Of a DNA stretch of 64,000 nt, positions 9,290 through 16,594 are shown in pieces. Numbering within the stretch: the first letter of the stretch is position 1; the number at the start of each line of letters is the position of its first letter. This DNA is from Enterococcus sp. RIT-PI-f. GTDB taxonomy: Bacteria; Bacillota; Bacilli; Lactobacillales; Enterococcaceae. The DNA lies in NCBI RefSeq assembly GCF_001297065.1, contig NZ_LHOX01000003.1, positions 62,001 to 126,000 on the forward strand. The letters run 5' to 3'. The notes below the pieces were generated by a model that was given only the letters and a program-made list of their open reading frames with translations, searched no databases and was not told the DNA's origin. The position numbers and the translations under genes were made by a program.

Positions 9290-10756
9290 CTACAGAATCT
9301 CACCTTTGGTTTGTTTGCGGACTTTTTCGATGGTCCGCATTTTGTGATTCCAGCACTCTTGTGACAGATCGACTGGATATTTTTGCGGATTCAAATCACG
9401 TTTGTACTCATCCCATAGGGAGTCCAAACAATTTGTGGCATATGCTTTGATATGCTCTAGATCAGGCACCTCATACACTTGCTTGCCCTCAATAAAAATA
9501 TCTTGCAGCAGTGGTCGTGCATCAAAGTCCGTGACCGTTTTGTTGATAAAGGTGTGGACCGGATGGAACATGAACAATTCTTTTTCTTTTTGCGGCGTTT
9601 CTTCCCACAGGGTCACATAATCTCCTTCTGATTTCCCATCAGATTTACGGGTGATACGCCATACTTGCTTTTTGCCAGGTGTGGATACTTTTTCAGCGTT
9701 GCTGGATAATTTGATGGTATCAATCATTTGCCCTTCGGCATTTTCAATTGCCACCAATTTATACACTGCACCTAATGCCGGTTGGTCATAGGCTGTGATC
9801 AACTTCGTACCCACACCCCACACATCGATTTTGGCTTTTTGCATTTTTAAGCTCAAAATCGTATTCTCATCTAAATCGTTTGACGCATAGATTTTGGCTT
9901 CTGTGAATCCAGCTTCATCGAGCTGTTCCCGCACTTTTTTAGAGATGTAAGCCATGTCGCCGCTATCGATACGAACACCAAGGAAATTGATTTTGTCGCC
10001 CATCTCTTTGGCCACTCGAATGGCATTGGGTACACCTAAACGCAAGGTATCATACGTATCGACCAAAAAAACACAGTCTTTATGGGTCTTCGCATAGGCC
10101 ATAAAGGCATCATAGTCATTGCCGTAGGACTGTACCAACGAATGGGCATGGGTCCCGCTGGCAGGAATGCCAAAGATCTTCCCCGCACGTACATTACTCG
10201 TCGCATCCGCACCGCCAATAAACGCTGCCCGGGTGCCCCAAATCGCAGCATCCATCTCTTGCGCCCGACGAGAACCAAATTCCAATAAAGGATCTGGACC
10301 AATCACCGACTTGATTCGGGCCGCTTTGGTTGCAATCAACGTTTGGAAATTGACCATATTCAACAGCGCTGTTTCGACCAACTGCGCTTGCGCCAATGGT
10401 CCTTCCACTTGAATGATTGGTTCGTTATTGAAAACCAAATCACCTTCTAAAGCTGAACGAACGGTACAAGAAAACTTAAAAGCTTTCAAATAGTCCAAGA
10501 ATGCTTCTGGATAGCCGCCGATTTCACGAAGATAGTCAATATCTGATGATGAAAATGATAAATCATTCAAATAATCGATCAAGCGTTCTAATCCTGCAAA
10601 GATCGCGTAGCCATTTTCGAATGGCATCTCCCGAAAATAGCATTCAAAGACTGCATTTAATTCTGCCCGACCCAATTCCCAATAAGTCTGCATCATGTTG
10701 ATTTGATATAAATCTGTGTGCAACGTCAAGGTATCATCTTTAAATAATTTCTGCAT
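9290..10756 (-). CDS. pncB: Nicotinate phosphoribosyltransferase
   Basis: Converts nicotinate and PRPP to nicotinate mononucleotide with ATP hydrolysis, the entry step of the Preiss-Handler salvage route. Recognisable segments are LHTDLYQINMMQTYW at the N-terminus, the LEFGSRRAQ strand, GTHAHSLVQSYG near residue 200 and FLGVRIDSGDMAY, all typical of PncB. I placed the start at the ATG at 10756 (488 aa), because GGGAG is eight bases upstream of it; an in-frame upstream codon at 10789 lacks a site and adds eleven unconserved residues. First gene of the pncB-nadE operon. Confidence 0.95.
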   Translation of the reverse strand: MQKLFKDDTLTLHTDLYQINMMQTYWELGRAELNAVFECYFREMPFENGYAIFAGLERLIDYLNDLSFSSSDIDYLREIGGYPEAFLDYLKAFKFSCTVRSALEGDLVFNNEPIIQVEGPLAQAQLVETALLNMVNFQTLIATKAARIKSVIGPDPLLEFGSRRAQEMDAAIWGTRAAFIGGADATSNVRAGKIFGIPASGTHAHSLVQSYGNDYDAFMAYAKTHKDCVFLVDTYDTLRLGVPNAIRVAKEMGDKINFLGVRIDSGDMAYISKKVREQLDEAGFTEAKIYASNDLDENTILSLKMQKAKIDVWGVGTKLITAYDQPALGAVYKLVAIENAEGQMIDTIKLSSNAEKVSTPGKKQVWRITRKSDGKSEGDYVTLWEETPQKEKELFMFHPVHTFINKTVTDFDARPLLQDIFIEGKQVYEVPDLEHIKAYATNCLDSLWDEYKRDLNPQKYPVDLSQECWNHKMRTIEKVRKQTKGEIL

Positions 10757-10832
10757 GTGTCTTACTCCCTTTAACTTACTTCTTCCCATTATAGCAAAAA
10801 AAACAAAAAACGCAGAAAATATTGTTCAATTC

Positions 10833-10869
10833 AAAAAAACAGAGAAAGTCCAATTGGCACTTTCTCTGT
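10833..10869 (-). terminator. Terminator downstream of the DUF1827 gene
   Basis: Perfect 11-bp arms ACAGAGAAAGT (10839-10849) and ACTTTCTCTGT (10859-10869); on the - strand the stem is followed by a run of seven T. Confidence 0.88.
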
Positions 10870-10886
10870 CATCGATCGATGTTCAT

Positions 10887-11237
10887 TTACGCGATTGGCA
10901 GTTGAACCAAAATGATATCTTTGCGTGGTTGTGAAAAAACAATGCCTTTGGCTTCCATTTCTTTGCGGATCGTCACATTGACAGTCACTTGACTGCGGTC
11001 TACCTTTAGTAAACGGTGGATGACCGTATCCACTTCTTCACGGCTGATTTTCTTCTTGTTGTTGATCAAGACCAAAGAAATTTGATCATACGTATCGACA
11101 TACAATATTTGTGTCCGGTCCAATGCGTAAATTTTGTACAGCTTCACAGCTGTTTTATCAAAAATAAATTTGGAGATATTCGGATAAAAAGATTCCATAT
11201 TTAAGTTTTGGTTTACAGGTGTTTCAATCAGTTTCAT
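10887..11237 (-). CDS. DUF1827 family protein
   Basis: A 116-residue soluble protein typical of streptococci and enterococci, recognised from MKLIETPVNQN at the start, the central LYKIYALDRTQILYVDTYDQ and the basic C-terminal half RKEMEAKGIVFSQPRKD. Function unknown; no catalytic motif is visible. The start at 11237 is preferred over 11246 because AGAGGA is eight bases upstream of it but immediately abuts the other codon. It is the second gene after the HAD phosphatase, 13 bases downstream, and ends at a strong terminator. Confidence 0.75.
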   Translation of the reverse strand: MKLIETPVNQNLNMESFYPNISKFIFDKTAVKLYKIYALDRTQILYVDTYDQISLVLINNKKKISREEVDTVIHRLLKVDRSQVTVNVTIRKEMEAKGIVFSQPRKDIILVQLPIA

Positions 11238-11250
11238 CACTATCATCCTC

Positions 11251-12105
11251 TCATGAAATCAATTCACTTAGAATAAATGTGCCTACACCGCCATTCTCCG
11301 CACTGTCAATGGTTCGATCACAAACAGCTTGGATCGCTTGACTTGCATTGGCAACAGCCAGAGAAACATCGACTGCTTCGAACATCGGCAGGTCATTTTC
11401 TCCGTCACCAATACCATAACTTTTGGCATCAGGAAAATCCGCTAAAAATGCTCGGATCGCAGCACCCTTTGTTGCTAACGGATCCACAATTTCTAAGGTT
11501 TGGACAAAGGATTGGAAGATATCTGCATCTTCTCCTTGGATCAAGGTGCGCAATGCAGCCCGTTTTTCATCAGAGGCTTCCATTAATTCAATTTTCATGA
11601 CCTTGATCGTAGGATTATTTTGCATATACGCCAAAACATCTTTATGGTGGATACATTCGTTGTAGAAAAAGTTGTACTTATAATCTGCGATCATTTCTCC
11701 ACGTTCACCCAACTCAGCGATCAGTGCAGCGCGACTGGCTTGGAATTGTGCTTCATAGCGGTGCGCTTCTGGGGAGAGAATCCCTTGATCTGTATGCAGA
11801 AAATAAAACACTTGCGCGGCTTCCAAAATATCAATGACCCGAGTCAGTGTCGTGATCGGAACTGTATGAGTCAATACCGGTGCTTGTCCCTTCAGCATCA
11901 TACCAGCGCCATTACCAAAAATAACGTCACAAGCGATGTCTTCCTCTTGCATCATGTCTTGGACCAATTCCACACCACGGCCTGTAACAAAAACAAAATG
12001 ATCCCCTTGGTCTTGCAAGGCACGAATGGCTTCTTTGTTGATTGCTGGGATCGGGTGTCCCATTTCTTGAAATGTGCCATCAATATCAGAAAAAATGATT
12101 TGCAT
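11251..12105 (-). CDS. Cof-type HAD-IIB phosphatase
   Basis: Cytoplasmic phosphatase of the HAD-IIB group, 284 residues. Motif I is SDIDGTFQ at residues 5-12 (nucleophile Asp6, acid/base Asp8), motif II lies in FVTGRG, and motif IV is GDGENDLPM near 232. The substrate is not predictable. GGAAG before the ATG marks the start. The gene is divergent from the MerR regulator gene and probably co-transcribed with the DUF1827 gene. It is a second Cof-type phosphatase in the window; the two share only family motifs. Confidence 0.9.
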   Translation of the reverse strand: MQIIFSDIDGTFQEMGHPIPAINKEAIRALQDQGDHFVFVTGRGVELVQDMMQEEDIACDVIFGNGAGMMLKGQAPVLTHTVPITTLTRVIDILEAAQVFYFLHTDQGILSPEAHRYEAQFQASRAALIAELGERGEMIADYKYNFFYNECIHHKDVLAYMQNNPTIKVMKIELMEASDEKRAALRTLIQGEDADIFQSFVQTLEIVDPLATKGAAIRAFLADFPDAKSYGIGDGENDLPMFEAVDVSLAVANASQAIQAVCDRTIDSAENGGVGTFILSELIS

Positions 12106-12164
12106 GTTATCTTCCTTTCTTTGCTATAATTATAGCACAACAAAAAAACAGTAAAACATTTTTC

Positions 12165-12195
12165 TTGACCTTCTCGTACCGTCAACTTGTATGCT
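12165..12195 (+). promoter_or_regulatory. MerR-type promoter with 19-bp spacer and central dyad
   Basis: A TTGACC -35 box (12165-12170) and TATGCT -10 box (12190-12195) are separated by 19 bp, the long spacer used by MerR activators. Inside it, TTGAC (12165-12169) and GTCAA (12181-12185) form an exact dyad. The site is directly upstream of the MerR/TipA-like gene, so autoregulation is the natural reading. Confidence 0.75.
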
Positions 12196-12216
12196 CGATC
12201 TATAGGAGGAATCATG

Positions 12217-13002
12217 ATGGAATATAGTATCAGCACCTTAGCCAAATTATCTGGTGTCAGCAGCCGCACCTTACGTTATTATGACGAGATCGGATTGCTG
12301 AAACCCGCTGCAGTTTCGGAAAGTGGGTATCGTTTCTATGGCACACAAGAAGCCGACCGCTTGCAGCAAATTTTGTACTTTAAGGCTTTTGGCCTACCAT
12401 TGGAGACGATCACTTCGATTCTAGATAGTTCCGAAACAAAGATTCACCATACCTTGCAATACCATTATCAGCAATTGGCACAGCAGCGACAAGCGCTCGA
12501 CGCTTTACTGGCAGCACTGGCTGACACACTTGCCACTTACGAAGGAGAGAAGGAAATGAACGATCAAGAAAAATTTGCATATTTTAAAGAACATACATTA
12601 GCTGAGAACGACACTTTGTACGGAGAAGAAGCCAGAAAAACGTATGGTGCACAGACTGTTGCAGACAGTCAAAAGAAATGGCAGGAGATGCCGCAAACAG
12701 TCTTTGCACAATTATCCGCCGATGAAGAGAGTTTGATGCGCTTATTGAAGGAATTGCTGCAGGAAAATCCAGCAGATCTTTCATCAGAAAAAGCCCAAAC
12801 AGCCTTTACGAAACACAAACAATGGCTGAGCCAAGCCGCTCCTTTTTATACACCTGATTACCATCGCAGCTTAGGCGAAATGTACGTGAGTGATCCTCGA
12901 TTTACCGCTTATTATGATCAACGGGCGGGAACCGGCGCAACCCTTTTGCTGAAACAATTGATCGACTATTATACGCGAACAAATAGCAGCGAAACAAAGT
13001 AA
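12217..13002 (+). CDS. MerR family regulator with TipAS-type ligand domain
   Basis: Transcription activator of the TipA/Mta group. Residues 1-70 form the winged helix: EYSISTLAKLSGVSSRTLRYYDEIGLLKP, then the wing YRFYGTQEADRLQQI. A linker helix follows, and residues of about 115-255 are a TipAS-like globin-fold domain that in relatives binds thiopeptides or other drugs. I chose the ATG at 12217, seven bases after GGAGG; the adjoining ATG at 12214 is also possible. The promoter just upstream has the 19-bp spacer expected for self-activation. No exporter is adjacent on the same strand, so its target may be only itself or a distant gene. Confidence 0.88.
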   Translation: MEYSISTLAKLSGVSSRTLRYYDEIGLLKPAAVSESGYRFYGTQEADRLQQILYFKAFGLPLETITSILDSSETKIHHTLQYHYQQLAQQRQALDALLAALADTLATYEGEKEMNDQEKFAYFKEHTLAENDTLYGEEARKTYGAQTVADSQKKWQEMPQTVFAQLSADEESLMRLLKELLQENPADLSSEKAQTAFTKHKQWLSQAAPFYTPDYHRSLGEMYVSDPRFTAYYDQRAGTGATLLLKQLIDYYTRTNSSETK

Positions 13003-13012
13003 AGCATAGAAA

Positions 13013-13058
13013 AAGACCTCTTGTCACCCACAAGTGATGCAAGAGGTCTTCATTTTTT
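13013..13058. terminator. Bidirectional terminator between the MerR and LacI genes
   Basis: Arms AAGACCTCTTG (13013-13023) and CAAGAGGTCTT (13040-13050) with A and T tracts outside. The right arm reaches the stop codon of the LacI gene. Confidence 0.88.
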
Positions 13059-13982
13059 TGCCATTGGGCGTTGCACAAACGTATACGGAATTTTGAAACT
13101 GTCGCTTTTTTCATTGACTGCCAACTGGACGGCCATTTCGCCACAATCTTGTAAATGATAATCAATCGTTGAGAGTTGCAATACATCGCTGATAAACAAA
13201 TGATCACGGCCAATCACGAGCCATTCGTCTGGCTTGGCTAAATGGATTCCAGCAGCCACACGATCCCCATTCGTAAATATCGCCTCCACACCTTTGTCTG
13301 CAAAAAAGACCGCGGCTTCCTTGCCATCTTCTTCCGTCAGACTATCCCAAAAAATCAAGTCTTCCGAAAAAGCCGGAAAATATTCTTTGGCTAATCGAAC
13401 TGTGATTTTGGAGTTGCTGCTTAGTTTGCGGCTTCTGCCTAGGGTCACCCCAATATTTGTGATCCCCTGTGCCTGAAAGAAAGCAAAGACTTCTCGAATG
13501 GATCCTTCCCGATCTATATAGGTACAGCCATCTGGTACTGCTGCGATTTTTTCGCAGAAAATGATCCGTCCATAGGCCAAATAAGGCAATAGCACTTCGA
13601 TGGGATTGGCACGAGAGGTGATGATCATGGCATCAAAGCTTTTCGCAGCAAATTCCTTGAGATACGCTTCCTCCGCTTGCGGATCATAATTTGTCGGCAG
13701 CAATGTCACTTTGTAGCCACGAGAAAATGCAGCTGTTGTGATGCCGCTTAATAAGGCATCAAAATAGGGATGGTTGACAAATGGCAGAATCACACCAATA
13801 TTTTTGGTTTTGCCGACACTTAAGACCCGTGCCGTATGGTTGGGAATATAATTGACGGCTTGCATGGCTGCCAAGATCTCTCGTCGTTTCTGTTCACTGA
13901 CATAGGGATTGTTATTAATGACCCGCGACACAGTCGACACTGAATAGCCAGTCATTTTTGCAATATCCCGAATATTTGCCAT
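13050..13982 (-). CDS. LacI/GalR family transcriptional regulator
   Basis: DNA-binding sugar-responsive regulator, 310 residues. The helix-turn-helix is IRDIAKMTGYSVSTVSRVIN at about residues 4-23, with the hinge helix near NHTARVLSVGKTKNIGV, followed by a periplasmic-binding-protein-type effector domain to the C-terminus. Its length is slightly below the usual 330. It lies 12 bases downstream of a small unknown gene and probably shares its transcript. No sugar operon is adjacent on either side, so the regulon and effector cannot be inferred from context. Confidence 0.9.
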   Translation of the reverse strand: MANIRDIAKMTGYSVSTVSRVINNNPYVSEQKRREILAAMQAVNYIPNHTARVLSVGKTKNIGVILPFVNHPYFDALLSGITTAAFSRGYKVTLLPTNYDPQAEEAYLKEFAAKSFDAMIITSRANPIEVLLPYLAYGRIIFCEKIAAVPDGCTYIDREGSIREVFAFFQAQGITNIGVTLGRSRKLSSNSKITVRLAKEYFPAFSEDLIFWDSLTEEDGKEAAVFFADKGVEAIFTNGDRVAAGIHLAKPDEWLVIGRDHLFISDVLQLSTIDYHLQDCGEMAVQLAVNEKSDSFKIPYTFVQRPMAKK

Positions 13983-13994
13983 AGCCTATGCTCC

Positions 13995-14258
13995 TTACGC
14001 GGTTAATTGTTCTTTCATATAGTCTATCACACTTAAGCCGCAAGCATAAAATTGATAGTAATCATTTTTGTACACAAAACCGATTCTTTGCGCACCGAAG
14101 TGTTCATCAAAGCGCAGATGTGAAATATCTGCCAGTGAAAGCGCGTATTTTGTGTCAGGCAAAAAACCTTTTGGTTGTGAAAGGACCAATTTCTCTCCAT
14201 CAAAAAACAAAGATACATAACAGCATTGTTCATCGTTTCTTTTCATATAAGTATTCAT
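13995..14258 (-). CDS. Small uncharacterised protein preceding the LacI gene
   Basis: An 87-residue soluble protein, MNTYMKRNDEQCCYVSLFFDGEK onward, with alternating hydrophobic strands and aromatic residues (GFVYKNDYYQFYACGLSVIDYM) but no motif I recognise. The start at 14258 is chosen because AAGGA lies nine bases upstream; an in-frame extension to 14321 lacks a site. It is separated from the LacI gene by only 12 bases, which suggests co-transcription. The coding case rests on the ribosome site, length and operon spacing, not on homology. Confidence 0.6.
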   Translation of the reverse strand: MNTYMKRNDEQCCYVSLFFDGEKLVLSQPKGFLPDTKYALSLADISHLRFDEHFGAQRIGFVYKNDYYQFYACGLSVIDYMKEQLTA

Positions 14259-14388
14259 GTATACCAATCCTTCCTTCTTTTTGTACCCTAAGCATACGCT
14301 ATGAAACGCGTCCCAGAGCAAGCCTTTTGTTCAGTTATTTTGACTGCGCTAACCAGCATCCATGTGAATCATTTCGCAAATACATAGA

Positions 14389-14421
14389 TTGTTGATACAA
14401 TAGGTGATAGGTTGTTGATAC
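14389..14421 (+). repeat. Direct decamer repeat upstream of the XRE gene
   Basis: TTGTTGATAC occurs at 14389-14398 and 14412-14421, 23 bases apart, in the leader of the small XRE gene. It is a possible regulator-binding pair; nothing else supports it. Confidence 0.4.
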
Positions 14422-14449
14422 TGGTTGTTTTTAAAGGAGGACGTGCTAC

Positions 14450-14695
14450 GTGACGTTAGAGGAAGCATTTTTATTAGATACTTTACGCTGCCGTTTTAAG
14501 TATTTAAGAGAGGAGCTGGGCTTCACAACACAAGAAACTGCGCAACACTTGGCTGTGCCTTTGACTGACTATTTAACCTATGAAGAAGGTGAAAGGCTGC
14601 CGGATGTTTTGACTATATTACATGCTGCGGCTTTGTATCAGGTATCCGTTGACTATTTGCTCGGGCAAACAGAACAGCCGCGACGCGACGATTAA
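14450..14695 (+). CDS. Small XRE-type helix-turn-helix regulator
   Basis: An 81-residue single-domain protein of the Cro/CI fold: RFKYLREELGFTTQETAQHLAVPLTDYLTYEEGERLPDVLTILHAAALYQVSVDYLLG contains the two HTH helices and the C-terminal LYxVSxDYLLG signature common in Firmicutes XRE proteins. The start is GTG at 14450 preceded by AAAGGAGG about nine bases upstream. It has its own terminator and a direct repeat in its leader, so autoregulation is possible. No phage or toxin partner is visible. Confidence 0.82.
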   Translation: MTLEEAFLLDTLRCRFKYLREELGFTTQETAQHLAVPLTDYLTYEEGERLPDVLTILHAAALYQVSVDYLLGQTEQPRRDD

Positions 14696-14718
14696 TATCT
14701 TGATGGGTCATGCTGCTC

Positions 14719-14745
14719 AAACGATCGTTTCGATCGTTTTTTTTG
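14719..14745 (+). terminator. Terminator of the XRE gene
   Basis: Arms AACGATCG (14720-14727) and CGATCGTT (14731-14738) with a three-base loop, followed by a run of T. Confidence 0.85.
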
Positions 14746-14836
14746 TGCACTTATCTAAGAAAAATCAAACTATTCGGTCTTGTTGGCGAAGAAATGCTAC
14801 AATAAAGCATCATTTACATAAGGAGATTCTATTATC

Positions 14837-15772
14837 ATGACATATGCACTAGAAATAAATGCATTACGCAAAGTCTATGCCACTGGGGTTGAGGCTTTGA
14901 GGGGCATCGATCTTACGGTTGAAGAAGGCGATTTTTATGCTTTGCTGGGACCAAATGGGGCTGGTAAATCAACCACCATCGGTATCATCACTTCTTTGGT
15001 CAATAAATCTTCCGGTACCGTAAAGGTATTTGGCTATGACTTAGACAAAGAATTGGTTCAAGTCAAACAACAGATTGGTTTAGTCCCACAGGAATTCAAC
15101 TTTAATCCCTTCGAAACGGTACAGCAAATCGTGGTCAATCAAGCTGGTTACTATGGGGTTTCTCGTAAAGAAGCCTTAGATCGCAGTGAGAAATATTTAA
15201 AGCAAGCCAATTTGTGGGAAAAACGTCATGTTCGGGCACGCATGTTGTCTGGCGGAATGAAACGACGCTTGATGATTGCCCGCGCATTGATGCATGAACC
15301 GCGCTTGTTGATTTTGGATGAACCGACAGCGGGTGTCGACATTGAGTTGCGCCGTGAAATGTGGACTTTTTTACGCGAATTGAATCAGCAAGGCACCACG
15401 ATTATTTTGACCACCCATTATTTGGAAGAAGCAGAAATGCTCTGCCGCAATATCGGTATCATCCAATCAGGCGCCTTGATAGAAAACACCAGTATGAAAG
15501 AACTATTGGCGAAATTACAATTTGAAACCTTCTTATTTGATATTGCGCCAGTCCCCACTGCACCGGTGATCACAGACTATGTCAGCCAAATGGAAGACCC
15601 GCAGACAATCGCTGTTGAAGTTGCGCGAGATCAAGGGGTCAACGATTTGTTTCGCCAATTTAGCGATCAAGGTGTGACTGTCCTCTCAATGAGAAATAAA
15701 TCCAATCGTTTAGAAGAACTATTTTTGAAAATTACAGAAGAAGCGCACGAAGCGGGGGAAAAACATGTTTAG
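14837..15772 (+). CDS. ABC-2 type exporter, ATP-binding subunit
   Basis: Energises a two-component ABC-2 exporter (DrrA/CcmA/YadG type). Walker A GPNGAGKST is at about residues 38-46, signature LSGGMKRR at about 136-143, Walker B LLILDEPTAG at about 155-164, and the H-loop in TTHYLEEAE. The 311-residue length includes a C-terminal extension of about 90 residues, common in this group. The stop overlaps the permease start by eight bases, so translation is likely coupled. The exported substrate is unknown; drug or lipid-linked glycan export are both plausible for the family. Confidence 0.92.
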   Translation: MTYALEINALRKVYATGVEALRGIDLTVEEGDFYALLGPNGAGKSTTIGIITSLVNKSSGTVKVFGYDLDKELVQVKQQIGLVPQEFNFNPFETVQQIVVNQAGYYGVSRKEALDRSEKYLKQANLWEKRHVRARMLSGGMKRRLMIARALMHEPRLLILDEPTAGVDIELRREMWTFLRELNQQGTTIILTTHYLEEAEMLCRNIGIIQSGALIENTSMKELLAKLQFETFLFDIAPVPTAPVITDYVSQMEDPQTIAVEVARDQGVNDLFRQFSDQGVTVLSMRNKSNRLEELFLKITEEAHEAGEKHV

Positions 15773-16535
15773 TCTTTATTTTACTGCATTAAAAAGTTTA
15801 GCGGCCAAAGAAACCAACCGTTATTTGCGGATCTGGGTCCAGACTCTGGTTCCGCCAGTCATCACCACTTCTCTTTACTTTATTATCTTCGGCAAGATGA
15901 TTGGCAGCCGAATTGGTGATATGGGCGGCTTTTCTTACATGGAATTTATCGTGCCTGGTTTGATTATGATGTCCACGATCACAAGTTCTTATTCCAACGT
16001 ATCTTCTTCTTTTTTCTCTCAAAAATTCCAGAAAAATATTGAAGAATTACTGGTTGCACCGGTACCGACACATGTCATTATTTTGGGTTTTGTTTTTGGC
16101 GGCTTAGGTCGGAGTGTCTTGGTAGGGATCTTAGTGACTATTATTTCCCTCTTTTTTGTTCCACTCCATGTCTTTTCTTGGACCATCGTTGTACTGACAT
16201 TACTTATGACAGCGATTCTCTTTTCACTGGCTGGCCTATTGAACGGCATTTTTGCCCAATCTTTTGATGACGTATCAATCGTACCTACATTTGTCTTACA
16301 ACCTTTGACTTATTTAGGTGGCGTTTTTTACTCGATCAGTATGCTGCCACCAATTTGGCAAGCCGTTTCTAAAGTAAATCCCATCGTCTATATGATTTCA
16401 GGATTTCGTTATGGCTTTTTAGGAACGATCGACGTTCCTATTCTCTTATCGATCAGCATTCTAGTCCTCTTTATTGCCGTTCTGTATGGCGTGTGTTGGT
16501 ATTTGATCGAAAATGGCCGTGGATTGAGAAGTTAG
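15765..16535 (+). CDS. ABC-2 type exporter, permease subunit
   Basis: A 256-residue membrane protein with six predicted helices and the ABC2_membrane pattern: FSYMEFIVPGLIMMSTITSSYSNVSSSFF, the coupling stretch EELLVAPVPTHVIILGF and TFVLQPLTYLGGVFYSISMLP, as in E. coli YadH. It partners the ATPase encoded immediately upstream with eight-base overlap. A bidirectional terminator follows. Confidence 0.92.
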   Translation: MFSLYFTALKSLAAKETNRYLRIWVQTLVPPVITTSLYFIIFGKMIGSRIGDMGGFSYMEFIVPGLIMMSTITSSYSNVSSSFFSQKFQKNIEELLVAPVPTHVIILGFVFGGLGRSVLVGILVTIISLFFVPLHVFSWTIVVLTLLMTAILFSLAGLLNGIFAQSFDDVSIVPTFVLQPLTYLGGVFYSISMLPPIWQAVSKVNPIVYMISGFRYGFLGTIDVPILLSISILVLFIAVLYGVCWYLIENGRGLRS

Positions 16536-16543
16536 TTTCAACA

Positions 16544-16585
16544 AAAATAAAAGGCGTGGCTCTTACGAGTCGCGCCTTTTATTTT
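16544..16585. terminator. Bidirectional terminator between the exporter and PTS genes
   Basis: Arms AAAATAAAAGGCG (16544-16556) and CGCCTTTTATTTT (16573-16585) form a 13-bp stem with T-tracts in both directions. Confidence 0.88.
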
Positions 16586-16594
16586 GCTTGAATA

